A stretch of DNA of 14,820 bases from Paracoccaceae bacterium (lineage in GTDB: Bacteria > Pseudomonadota > Alphaproteobacteria > Rhodobacterales > Rhodobacteraceae): positions 1 through 14,820 of the forward strand of contig JALQYS010000068.1 of the NCBI GenBank assembly GCA_023254015.1, given 5' to 3'. A program made the translations under genes and the position numbers. The notes under the pieces were generated by a model. That model saw only the letters and a program-made list of their open reading frames with translations, searched no databases and was not told where the DNA came from. Positions 1 through 6,820 of the stretch are shown here, one piece after another. Numbering within the stretch: position 1 is the first letter of the stretch; every line of letters starts with the position of its first letter.

Positions 1-321
1 CGCTGTCATTTCTTGGGCCACCTGCTCGGCAATGGCATGGCGATCTTCCTTGGCGGCGTGGGTGCGCGCGGCTTCGACCTTGTCCAAAGCGGACTGAACA
101 GCCCGGTCAAGCTGTCCGGGCAAAGCCGCCATCTTGGCGCCAAAGCTGGCCATCCGGCTTTCCTGGATCGTATCATGGGCAATCTGGAGGCTCATTGGAT
201 CATCGGGCAACCAGCCTGCCCGAAAGACCCGATCCCAAATCCTGGCCTCGAGCTCTTTCTCGAGGGGAGCATACCCCTCGAGAACATGTGCGAGCCGCGT
301 CTTTTTCACTGCAGGCGCCAT
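1..321 (-). CDS. TraM-like conjugal transfer protein, partial (runs off left edge)
   Basis: The first 107 codons are visible; the 3' end lies outside the window. The ATG at 321 follows the stop of the ParA-like gene by only 4 bp, so the two are probably co-transcribed and perhaps translationally coupled. The visible protein is hydrophilic and helical, rich in Ala, Gln, Glu and Lys, with a DDP motif near residue 41 followed by a long predicted helix. RP4 TraM has the same layout: a DDP motif near the N-terminus, a long helical stretch, then a C-terminal membrane segment, which would fall beyond the edge here. Third position in the leftward traK-traL-traM order is the other support. RP4 TraM assists DNA transfer, but its exact role is poorly defined. 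The assignment rests on remembered similarity and gene order, so it is moderate. A lineage-specific coiled-coil protein is the alternative. Confidence 0.5.
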   Translation of the reverse strand, partial: MAPAVKKTRLAHVLEGYAPLEKELEARIWDRVFRAGWLPDDPMSLQIAHDTIQESRMASFGAKMAALPGQLDRAVQSALDKVEAARTHAAKEDRHAIAEQVAQEMTA

Positions 322-325
322 GGTC

Positions 326-1141
326 TCAAAGCCCGATCAACTGGCGCACGTCGGCGGTCATCGCTTCGTCGAAATCCTGGCGGAAAATGCTGATGCGCTG
401 CTGATCGATCAGCGAGAGGCCGCGATCGCGGCAGGCTTGCGCGAAGGGGAGCCCCAGATCTTTGAGCAAGACCATCGTGCGCTCGTTCAAGGCGGGCAAA
501 TGCATCTCGGCCCCACCGTTTTCGAGGAGGCGCTGGCGGGTCTTGCCGCCCCGCATCTCGCCTTGTCGGTTGGTGTATCCGTACCATACGGGGAAATCCT
601 GATCGCTGCGATTGCCTTGCATGTTCAGGACCGCAATATGGCGGAAATAGGCCGCCAGATCGCCAAGATCGTCCGTCAACTTCATATGACGTGCGACGGA
701 TTCGATGGTGCTGATGTCCGGCGTCACGAGGTGAAAAAAGACAACGCAGGTCTCACAGTCCCGCAAGGCCCGGGCGAAATTCCGCAGGCTGTCCCGGTCG
801 GCGAAGAGCCGTTGAAGCTCGACCAGGGCGCCGCCCGCCACGTCGTGCAAGATGTGCTGATGGCCAAAGTCCAGCGAATTGATGAGCTCCGCCCTGCTTT
901 CATCGCGGATGTTGTAACCGGCCACGCCCTCCAGGGCGTCCTGCTTGTCCAACTTGCGGCCGTGTTCATCTCGCCGGGCATGCATGTCGCTCAGCGACCC
1001 GATGGCGCCATCAGCATCATAGGCAGCGGTCGGGATGCCGTGGTCGCGCATGTTATCGAGGAGGGCGCAGGCAAAGGTACTCTTGCCGCCCCCGCCCTTG
1101 AGGCTCGTTGTGAGCATCAGATAGCTCTTGAAGGATTTCAT
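326..1141 (-). CDS. ParA/MinD-like ATPase, TraL-like, of the transfer operon
   Basis: A 271-residue P-loop ATPase of the ParA/MinD superfamily. The deviant Walker A is KGGGGKST at residues 15-22, with the signature lysine K15 in addition to K20. A Walker A'-type segment YDADGA lies near residues 41-46, and HILHDVAGG near residue 95 fits Walker B. A longer upstream extension is open, but the ATG at 1141 is preceded by AAAGGAC at good spacing and starts just before the P-loop strand, so it is preferred. ParA-like ATPases next to relaxosome genes include RP4 TraL, Ti-plasmid VirC1 and R388 StbB. They act in plasmid positioning or in bringing the relaxosome to the transfer machinery. No ParB-like partner is visible nearby, which favours a transfer role over a classical parAB system. 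The gene is second in a leftward operon, 14 bp after the TraK-like gene. The ATPase class is near certain; the TraL assignment is an inference from order. Confidence 0.8.
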   Translation of the reverse strand: MKSFKSYLMLTTSLKGGGGKSTFACALLDNMRDHGIPTAAYDADGAIGSLSDMHARRDEHGRKLDKQDALEGVAGYNIRDESRAELINSLDFGHQHILHDVAGGALVELQRLFADRDSLRNFARALRDCETCVVFFHLVTPDISTIESVARHMKLTDDLGDLAAYFRHIAVLNMQGNRSDQDFPVWYGYTNRQGEMRGGKTRQRLLENGGAEMHLPALNERTMVLLKDLGLPFAQACRDRGLSLIDQQRISIFRQDFDEAMTADVRQLIGL

Positions 1142-1155
1142 CTCGGTTTTGTCCT

Positions 1156-1644
1156 TTACAGGTCTCGATCTGGATTGCGGTTGACGGAGGATCGCGCCGG
1201 GGGCGGCGACAGATCCGGGCGGGTCGGCGTACTTTGCTGTGCACCGAAGTGGGCAGGGGCAGACGGCAGCGGTTTTTGGGGCAGGGGCCGCATCCGGGAC
1301 GGCGCTGCGCGCCCCGCGTTCCCAGGTGCATAGAGAGCGGCGTGGATTTCCTTGTCCGTCGGATCGGGATTGCCCTTGGCCCGCAAGGCGGCTTCGGCAA
1401 TGCCGATCATACGCGCGTAGTTGCGCAATGTTCCTTCCGACAGATTGACGCCTTCCTCTTCCAGGAGGCGGGTCAGCGCGGCCCAGGACAGCCCCCGCAA
1501 TCGCTGTTCGGCAATCACACACCGTGCTTCGATGATCTTGAAAATGGTGGCGGTAGCCTTGTCGGGCTCCAGGTCTTCCGCCCGCATTTTCAGCCGTTCG
1601 CTCAGGGGTCGTCCGCGTTCCATTCGTGGTATTCTCGTCGGCAT
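1156..1644 (-). CDS. TraK-like small DNA-binding protein, probable oriT accessory factor
   Basis: About 162 residues from the ATG at 1644. An internal ATG at 1623 is an equally possible start, because neither has a clear ribosome site. The N-terminal half contains a segment of the form LSWAALTRLLEEEGVNLSEG followed by TLRNYAR. This helix, loop and 'GTLRxY' arrangement resembles the DNA-binding stretch of RP4 TraK and other plasmid proteins that bind direct repeats beside oriT. The C-terminal third is rich in Pro, Ala, Ser and Arg and probably disordered, as in TraK. The gene is first in the leftward operon with the ParA-like ATPase and faces the 362-bp gap that likely holds oriT, where RP4 traK also sits. 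A KfrA- or MobC-type regulator is an alternative. The reading frame is real by its codon bias; the name is moderate. Confidence 0.55.
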   Translation of the reverse strand: MPTRIPRMERGRPLSERLKMRAEDLEPDKATATIFKIIEARCVIAEQRLRGLSWAALTRLLEEEGVNLSEGTLRNYARMIGIAEAALRAKGNPDPTDKEIHAALYAPGNAGRAAPSRMRPLPQKPLPSAPAHFGAQQSTPTRPDLSPPPARSSVNRNPDRDL

Positions 1645-2006
1645 TTCTGGGTGTTCACTTGCGCAACATGATGCCGGAAAAAGGGTCTCCTCCAAATATA
1701 AAATCGTGCAACGCATTGATAATAAATAGTTTCGCGTTTTCGCGAGTCGCCCTTACGCTGGGCGCATTGGGGCGCAACCCCGAAGGGTTTGGCATGATGC
1801 AGCGATCATGCGGAGATGTTGACCCGCGCTGCGCCACCAGGGTCTCACCGATGCAAAACTGTGCGGTCGATGTGCAGGGTTAATGCAATTTTGATGCATG
1901 CTGATGTGGGGGAAAGACGTGCTTGTGCGGTTCGGATCGGCCACCCTGGAGCAAGACACCTCGCACCACCGGGGTAAAACTCCCCCCTGAACTGGACCTA
2001 TTGGCT
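1645..2006. promoter_or_regulatory. Divergent intergenic region, candidate oriT plus promoters
   Basis: This 362-bp gap separates the leftward TraK-like operon from the rightward mobC-mobA operon and holds no convincing gene. It contains an AT-rich patch at about 1693-1733, the only such patch nearby and a likely promoter or bending site. Two tight hairpins follow: TCGCG-TTTT-CGCGA at 1732-1745 and AACCC-CGAA-GGGTT at 1776-1789. The 7-mer GGGCGCA is repeated just before the second hairpin, and there are several ATGCA motifs between 1850 and 1900. The octamer TGTGCGGT occurs at 1860-1867 and again at 1924-1931. A gap flanked by an accessory DNA-binding gene and a relaxase is the classic oriT position, as in RP4 between traK and traJ. 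No nic consensus was identified with confidence. Confidence 0.5.
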
Positions 2007-2381
2007 ATGGCGCGGCCCCGGAAAGCTGCTGATGACATGCGGACCCGCTGGGACGCCCTCTATGTGACCAAGGCCGAGCGCGCGGAAGTGACCGCTGCGG
2101 CGGAGAGGGCAGGGCAGTCGGTTAGCCAGTATTTGCTTGCGGCACATCGCGGCGCGCCCCGCAACACATCCTCCGAAACCGTTCGGATCATGCAGGCTCT
2201 GGTGATGGCCGAGCGGCAATTGGCATCTCTTGCCCGCCAGATCCAACACCAAGAGGCGGCCATGGATGCGCTCCTGCTGCAGGCGCATCTTGTAGCGATC
2301 GAGCGGGCGTTTCGGCATGTGGCCATGCCATGGTCGCTCGTCCTTGATGATGCTTGCGATCATGGCGCGCCGCCATGCTGA
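2007..2381 (+). CDS. mobC: MobC/MbeC-like relaxosome accessory protein
   Basis: A 124-residue protein starting MARPRKAADDMRTRWDALYV. A short basic N-terminus leads into a beta-strand, then a helix-turn-helix-like run (KAERAEVTAAAERAGQSVSQ) typical of the ribbon-helix-helix nicking accessory family to which ColE1 MbeC belongs. The C-terminal part is a long helix rich in Gln, Ala and Leu. Such proteins bind oriT and help the relaxase open the nic region. The ATG at 2007 is chosen because the upstream in-frame extension has no alternative ATG and crosses the presumed oriT; its ribosome site is weak. The stop overlaps the relaxase start as TGATG at 2379-2383, so the two are translationally coupled. 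This accessory-then-relaxase order is that of ColE1 mbeC-mbeA. Confidence 0.8.
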   Translation: MARPRKAADDMRTRWDALYVTKAERAEVTAAAERAGQSVSQYLLAAHRGAPRNTSSETVRIMQALVMAERQLASLARQIQHQEAAMDALLLQAHLVAIERAFRHVAMPWSLVLDDACDHGAPPC

Positions 2382-4486
2382 TGAGCTTTTCGAAATATGC
2401 GAAAGATCCTGAGGGGCCGTCTGCCCAAGACGCCGTGGAATACCCATCCGCCCATGCCGTGCCCAAGTCGACGTTTGGGGGTGTCATCATGGTACGCCGC
2501 GATCCGGTTCCAGAAATCCTGATGGGCGATCCGGCCCTGGCGCGCGCCGCCATTCGCATGGCACCCGGCCAGTTGAAATACCGGTCGGCCGTGCTGACCT
2601 TCGCGACTGAAGATGTCGATGTCGCCGCGTTCAACCAAGGCGATCCTTCGGCACGCGGTGCGATCGATCTGGCTGTGGGGCTTTGGTGCGAGATCGCCTT
2701 TGCCGGCGTCCCGCCCCGGTGTCGACCCCCGGTCTTTGCCACGACGCACACGCATCTTGGCCGGCTTGAGGTCAATCTATTGGTTCCCCGCTGGATCACG
2801 CGATCCGACGGAGCCCTGCGCAGCTTCAATATCGACCCGCCGGGTCTGGCAAGCCGCGCCATGTGGGATGCGTTCGAGGACCTGCTGAACCATCGCTTCG
2901 GCTGGGCGGATCCCCGCGATCCGGTGCGGCGCCGTCTTGTGCATGTCCCCGACTGGCATTTCAAACAGCAAAAGACGGCCGAACGCGCCGGAGACATCTG
3001 GGCGCCCGACCTGCGGGCGCAGCTTGTCACCGAGCTTTCCGCCGCCGCTTCTGCGGGCCATCTCTACAATCGCACCACAGTCTTGGATCATCTGCGTGAC
3101 CTTTGCCGGCGCCACGGATTGGTCCTGCATGGCGTCGGGCCAGCTCACATGACGATTGGCGCTCCGGATGCCCCGGCCGCGCAGCGGATCCGCCTGACGG
3201 GGCGGATGTTTGCCGAAGATTTCGCCGGCGCTGGGGTCGTTCCTCCCGAGGCGGTCGCCGCACGTGCGGCAGAGTTGACCTCCGCGAACACGCGGCTTGA
3301 AACAGCCTGGCGCAAACGCGCGCTATTCAATGCGAGCCGCTATGGTCTGGGGGCTTGGCCGGAGCCGGGTTTCCACGCGCGCGACTGGTCCGCCGGGCCA
3401 TTGGCTTGGCCCCCCCGATGGATTCCCGCCAACCGTCTGTCCCCCATATCCTTGGAACCCGCCCATGCTGCAGCCGCCACCGACTTTGACCGCGATGGAG
3501 CGTCAGCTCCTGCAACAGATTCAGACCCTCTCGCAGTCGCTTTTGGCGCGGGTATCGGAGCAGGACCTCAAAATCGCGGCTCTGGAAGCGGAGGTTCGGG
3601 CGCGCGACGAGGCGATCCACAGCTTGACCGATACGCTCGGACGCTTGCTGGGCCCGCCGGCCCGGGCCGAATTCTCGCCGCGTTGACGGCGCGGTTTCTG
3701 GCGGTCTTGCCGCGTCTGGGTGCCCGGCTGAGCCTGCTGCGGTTCGCGCGCGCCATCCCTGATAGCCTGTCCACCTTGCCGCGACTTGTCCGAACTCTGG
3801 AGATCCTGAATGCAAGCCTTGCCCGCCGCGAACATCGCGCCAAACCTGTCGCAGGCCCAGTTCGATACCCTGACGACTATGGTGGAGAGACTGATGAGCC
3901 TGATCCTGCCGCTGCACCAGTTGCTGGAGGCGCAGGAAGGGATGGACAGCACGATCACGGAGCGCATGGAAGCAATGATGCATTCCCTTGGTACGATCGC
4001 GACGAGCTTGCAGACCACGGCCGAAGCCATGTCTCAAATGCTGGACCAGGAGACGTCGGTGTCCACCTTGGCGGAAGCAGTGCAGAAGATGGAGGTGCGG
4101 ATGCGGCAGCAAGCATTGGGCATCACCGCCATCGACCAGAACATGAAGCTTTTGATCGATTGGCTCGGCGCTCCGCTCCCCCGGGCAGCCGGGCCGAATT
4201 CCTGAGGAACCTGCGCCAAGTCTGCGCGCGGGCTGCCCCCGGCCGTTCCATCAGTCTCAGGATCTTGCAGGCAGATGGCGCGCAGGCCGCCCTGAGTTCT
4301 TCAGAATATGTGCAGGGTAGGGAGATCCATATCCTCATGTCGCCGGGGGAATACTGTTGTCTCAGCGGACCCGCTGACGCGATGGCGATCCTGGGCGCGC
4401 ATATCGTGCCGGATGCCCCTGATGCCGGAGATCCAGATACCATGAGCGATCTGGACCATTCGTCCGGGCCGGAGATTTTTGGTTAA
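2381..4486 (+). CDS. mobA: MOB-HEN (ColE1 MbeA-type) relaxase
   Basis: A 701-residue open frame from the ATG at 2381, coupled to mobC. Residues 1-280 align well with ColE1 MbeA as remembered. A candidate catalytic Tyr is Y21 (AVEYPSA), followed by YRSAVLTFA and then THTHLGRLEVN. That segment gives the triad H123-x6-E130-x-N132, the same spacing as MbeA H97/E104/N106, in place of the three-His centre of most relaxases. The conserved run WDAFEDLLNHRFGWADPRDP follows, matching MbeA's AWQTLVNHHYGLHDPNAP region. The enzyme would nick oriT, attach to the 5' end and pilot the strand. Past residue 360 the frame crosses two small genes (3465-3686, 3810-4205). There its protein becomes Gly/Ala/Asp/His-rich and loses its GC-rich third positions, but it regains them at 3690-3805 and 4206-4486. 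The full frame stays open, so the C-terminus is probably a dual-coded tail. Confidence 0.85.
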   Translation: MSFSKYAKDPEGPSAQDAVEYPSAHAVPKSTFGGVIMVRRDPVPEILMGDPALARAAIRMAPGQLKYRSAVLTFATEDVDVAAFNQGDPSARGAIDLAVGLWCEIAFAGVPPRCRPPVFATTHTHLGRLEVNLLVPRWITRSDGALRSFNIDPPGLASRAMWDAFEDLLNHRFGWADPRDPVRRRLVHVPDWHFKQQKTAERAGDIWAPDLRAQLVTELSAAASAGHLYNRTTVLDHLRDLCRRHGLVLHGVGPAHMTIGAPDAPAAQRIRLTGRMFAEDFAGAGVVPPEAVAARAAELTSANTRLETAWRKRALFNASRYGLGAWPEPGFHARDWSAGPLAWPPRWIPANRLSPISLEPAHAAAATDFDRDGASAPATDSDPLAVAFGAGIGAGPQNRGSGSGGSGARRGDPQLDRYARTLAGPAGPGRILAALTARFLAVLPRLGARLSLLRFARAIPDSLSTLPRLVRTLEILNASLARREHRAKPVAGPVRYPDDYGGETDEPDPAAAPVAGGAGRDGQHDHGAHGSNDAFPWYDRDELADHGRSHVSNAGPGDVGVHLGGSSAEDGGADAAASIGHHRHRPEHEAFDRLARRSAPPGSRAEFLRNLRQVCARAAPGRSISLRILQADGAQAALSSSEYVQGREIHILMSPGEYCCLSGPADAMAILGAHIVPDAPDAGDPDTMSDLDHSSGPEIFG
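3465..3686 (+). CDS. MobD/MbeD-like coiled-coil protein nested in mobA
   Basis: A 73-residue frame (ATG 3465; an alternative ATG at 3495 begins MERQLLQQIQ) lying entirely within the relaxase gene in a different frame. From about residue 11 it forms an uninterrupted amphipathic helix with heptad-like leucines, then a Pro-rich tail. Third codon positions in this frame are mostly G or C, while those of the relaxase frame in the same bases are not, so this is the main coding frame here. ColE1 mbeD, nested in mbeA, encodes a small coiled-coil mobilization protein with a similar beginning. The stop (TGA 3684-3686) overlaps a TTG in the relaxase frame. Orthology to MbeD, rather than analogy, is not established. 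Confidence 0.65.
   Translation: MLQPPPTLTAMERQLLQQIQTLSQSLLARVSEQDLKIAALEAEVRARDEAIHSLTDTLGRLLGPPARAEFSPR
3810..4205 (+). CDS. Second nested helical mobilization protein (MobB/MbeB-like position)
   Basis: A 131-residue frame, also inside the relaxase gene and in the same frame as the first nested gene. It is almost entirely helical, rich in Met, Leu, Gln, Thr and Ala, with few charged clusters. It has a hydrophobic LMSLILPLHQLLEAQEG segment around residues 28-44, then repeated 'ME.M' and 'AxxMxQM' turns suggesting a coiled coil. Its codons have GC-rich third positions, whereas the overlapping relaxase frame reads a low-complexity Gly/His/Asp stretch. In ColE1, MbeB is encoded within mbeA, acts with the relaxosome and associates with the membrane. 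Position and helical character make a MobB-like role plausible, but no MobB sequence motif was recognised. Confidence 0.65.
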   Translation: MQALPAANIAPNLSQAQFDTLTTMVERLMSLILPLHQLLEAQEGMDSTITERMEAMMHSLGTIATSLQTTAEAMSQMLDQETSVSTLAEAVQKMEVRMRQQALGITAIDQNMKLLIDWLGAPLPRAAGPNS

Positions 4487-4620
4487 ACGCCGCAAGACCG
4501 TATTTCTGCGGGTAAGTACAAGCCTGTGGACAACGGGTCCAACCCGGCTTCGCGGGTGTGTCCTCGTGGGGTAGAATAGGCAGATCATCCGATCCCTCTT
4601 ACCCTGGGTACGCCAGCAGC
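4487..4620 (+). promoter_or_regulatory. Leader between relaxase and helicase-like gene with competing hairpins
   Basis: This 134-bp gap holds CGGGT (4534-4538), ACCCG (4542-4546) and CGGGT (4553-4557). The middle element can pair with either neighbour, giving two mutually exclusive stem-loops. TGTGGACAA at 4525-4533 is the complement of TTGTCCACA, one base from a DnaA-box consensus. A GTG at 4558 opens the downstream frame earlier, but the first 21 codons read from it use AGA, ATA and TCA, unlike the gene body. Confidence 0.3.
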
Positions 4621-6762
4621 GTGTCACGCCATTTCTCCTTCGACTGTCACGAGGACTACACCGAGGCAGCACACATAGAAGCCCTGCTGCTCCTGCGCGG
4701 CGGGCGGATTCTTGACGCTGCCTCTGGTGTTGCGCTCGCTCTTTTGGATGAACGCCCGGTCGTCGTCCGGTTGGAAGGGCGACGGTCCGGCAACTACGCC
4801 CTGCTGTCGAAGACCGGCCCAGGCACGATCAAGCAACTGTCCGACCAGCAATTTCTCGAGTGGGCGGAGGCCGACGGAGGTGCGGCCTCCGCGCGGCCGG
4901 ATCAGCAGGTGGTGGATCTTGCCGAGGGCGAAGCACGCTTGCGCGAGGTCATGCAGGCGATCCAGGACGAGGTGGTTCCGCAAGTTTCTGCACTGATTGC
5001 CGCACGCGCCCAGGAGCTTAACGCGACTGAAGAGGGCAGGGAGACCAAGCCTGAGCCCCCCAGCAGATCCGCCTGCTTCGAGGCACTGGCGGCGTTTTTC
5101 GCCATGGGCGGGTATTCTGGATCTTTTCCAGCCATGGCCGGGATCGTTCAGGGGCTGCTGAAAGATGTCCCCGGCATCACCCTTGATCTCCTTCCCGCTG
5201 TAACCGGATCTGCGGATTCTGCCACAGCGCACCTCGCCCTCGCCACGCCAGGTACCGGAAAGACCCGGTCTGTCGTGGGTCTGATCGACGCTCTCCCCAC
5301 TGAGGCGGTCGTGGCGGTCTTCCAACCCACTTTGAAAAAGGCCGATGAATTTGCGCGGGATATGGCGGCATCGTCCCGCCCCGTCCATGTGTTTCGGGGC
5401 AGGGGGGCGCCTGTGCAGGAGGGCGCGAGCGAGCGGATGTGCCGACGTCACGCGGCCGCTGCAGAGCTGGCTGGGAAAGGGTATCCCGTCAAATCCATCC
5501 TCTGTGGCAGCTCGGAGCCCGGAGCGGTTGCCATCTGCCCGCATGCCGCGGGGTGCGCCTATGTCGCCCAGATGAAGACGCTGAAAGATCACGTCGGAGG
5601 CGGTGTGTTCATCCTGACGCATGCCAGCCTCACGCAGCTGCCCGCCTTCCCTGCGCCGCATCTTGTCATCATTGATGAGGATCCGTCCGCGAGCTTGCCA
5701 CAAGCTATTACAATCCAGGTCGAGGCGCTGGGGATGGCAGCGGACTGGGCAACCCTGCTACCGGACGATGGCGATGAGCCCAAACCGCGAAAGTCACTGC
5801 AGGAGTGTGACTGCGCGGTATCTGACGAGACGGACGACGCAACGCCAAGCTCGGTAATGGACCTGCTCGAGAGGCTGCGCGATGGCTTGGCTTGCCCGGC
5901 TCCCTTGCAGGAAATCGCAACGAGCATCATGGTCGAAGAAATTGAAGCTGCACTGAAAATGCTGCGTGGTCTGGAGCGCAAGCTGCGCGGCGGGCTCAAG
6001 CCGGGCCTTCCGGAACAGGCCTTGCGAGAGCATCTCGCGGTCACGGCCTTGCCGGACCTGCAATCCCTGCTGGTGGTCCTTTCGGCCATCCTGGACGAAG
6101 TCCGGCTGTTCGTTTCCGGGGTGATCGACCGGTCCGACTTCAACGGGCTCAGCTTTCGCAGGGACGCGACTGGCGAACTTCGATCCATCACGGCGCACCG
6201 TCTTGCGCGGCCCGCGATCAAGGCTGACGTGCCGATGATCGTGCTCGACGGGACGGCCGATCCGGTTCTGGTGGGTCGGGCATTGCGGCGGCGGATGGTG
6301 GTGTCAAAGATCGATCTGCGGCGGCAGGGCGAGGTCGTGCAGTGCATTGGGCGAGGGTTCGGCACCGGATCTCTCGTTCCGATCCCAGGGTATCAGGTTT
6401 CGGCAAAGATAGCTGCGGAACGGGAGCAGCTTTGGCAGGGGCTGGACACAGTCTTGAGGCGAGAGGTCGCAGCCGCGCCCGCAGGCGTGCTGGTGGTGTC
6501 CACGCTTGCCGTCGAGGAGGAGGCGCGGCGGCGGGGCTGCTGCGACGACCTTCTGGGGATGCCTCTGGCATGGACCCACTTCGGCGCCGTTCGCGGTATC
6601 AACGCCTTCACCAACCGGCAAACGATCATCCTGATCGGACGCAAACAACCGCCCGCTTCTGCCGTCGAGGCGATCGCCCGGGCTTATTTCGCACATGGGG
6701 TAATCGCGGGAGCGAGTCGCCCTGACGGTGGTCAGGCTTGGAGGGTGGCTGTTCCCCGGTAA
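4621..6762 (+). CDS. Helicase-like P-loop ATPase, 5' part (interrupted by IS110 element)
   Basis: The N-terminal about 693 residues of a plasmid or phage-type superfamily 1/2-like helicase. Walker A is ATPGTGKT (residues 208-215) and Walker B is LVIIDEDP with D352-E353. Between them are four cysteines (C274, C295, C306, C312; the last two in ICPHAAGCAY), a spacing seen in proteins of this type that could bind zinc or an Fe-S cluster. The start is uncertain: no ATG exists near the N-terminus. The GTG at 4621 is chosen on codon use; the frame is open back to a GTG at 4558. The coherent helicase sequence stops near residue 693 (IARAYFAHG). The remaining codons to the TAA at 6762 come from the left end of the IS. 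The motif VI-like segment lies at 8300-8350, beyond the element, so this half is probably inactive. DNA unwinding in plasmid replication or transfer is an inference. Confidence 0.7.
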   Translation: MSRHFSFDCHEDYTEAAHIEALLLLRGGRILDAASGVALALLDERPVVVRLEGRRSGNYALLSKTGPGTIKQLSDQQFLEWAEADGGAASARPDQQVVDLAEGEARLREVMQAIQDEVVPQVSALIAARAQELNATEEGRETKPEPPSRSACFEALAAFFAMGGYSGSFPAMAGIVQGLLKDVPGITLDLLPAVTGSADSATAHLALATPGTGKTRSVVGLIDALPTEAVVAVFQPTLKKADEFARDMAASSRPVHVFRGRGAPVQEGASERMCRRHAAAAELAGKGYPVKSILCGSSEPGAVAICPHAAGCAYVAQMKTLKDHVGGGVFILTHASLTQLPAFPAPHLVIIDEDPSASLPQAITIQVEALGMAADWATLLPDDGDEPKPRKSLQECDCAVSDETDDATPSSVMDLLERLRDGLACPAPLQEIATSIMVEEIEAALKMLRGLERKLRGGLKPGLPEQALREHLAVTALPDLQSLLVVLSAILDEVRLFVSGVIDRSDFNGLSFRRDATGELRSITAHRLARPAIKADVPMIVLDGTADPVLVGRALRRRMVVSKIDLRRQGEVVQCIGRGFGTGSLVPIPGYQVSAKIAAEREQLWQGLDTVLRREVAAAPAGVLVVSTLAVEEEARRRGCCDDLLGMPLAWTHFGAVRGINAFTNRQTIILIGRKQPPASAVEAIARAYFAHGVIAGASRPDGGQAWRVAVPR

Positions 6763-6820
6763 GATGGAAATACGGGCTCACGACTGGACGCCGGGCCCAA
6801 GCATCTGAGGGAGAACAGCC
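6721..6820 (+). ncRNA. Structured left end of the IS110 element; candidate bridge RNA or RBS-masking fold
   Basis: A perfect 6-bp hairpin, CCTGAC-GGTG-GTCAGG (6721-6736), is followed by a long imperfect stem. GGCTGTTC (6747-6754) pairs with GAACAGCC (6813-6820), CCC (6755-6757) with GGG (6809-6811) and AGATG (6762-6766) with CATCT (6802-6806). An inner GGGC/GCCC pair encloses an open loop. The fold ends exactly at the transposase ATG and buries its GAGGGAG ribosome site. In IS110-group elements a guide RNA with internal loops is encoded in the left end upstream of the recombinase. The structure is seen directly; the RNA is an inference. Confidence 0.35.

Noticed and set aside
134..1333. Long open frame on the plus strand (399 codons)
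   Set aside because: It is antisense to the ParA-like and TraM-like genes, has no family motif, and its third-position composition follows from the minus-strand genes.
1732..1789. Plasmid replication origin with iterons in the divergent gap
   Set aside because: No replication initiator gene is visible in the window and no true iteron series (three or more identical spaced repeats) was found. The oriT reading fits the flanking genes better.
2354..2380. Earlier GTG/ATG starts for the relaxase (2354 or 2375)
   Set aside because: The TGATG overlap at 2379-2383 gives a standard coupled start, and residues before it have no counterpart in MbeA-type relaxases.
4624..5703. Long minus-strand frame (359 codons) opposite the helicase-like gene
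   Set aside because: It lies entirely across the Walker A/B coding region of the plus-strand gene and reads as Arg/Gly-rich antisense sequence without motifs.
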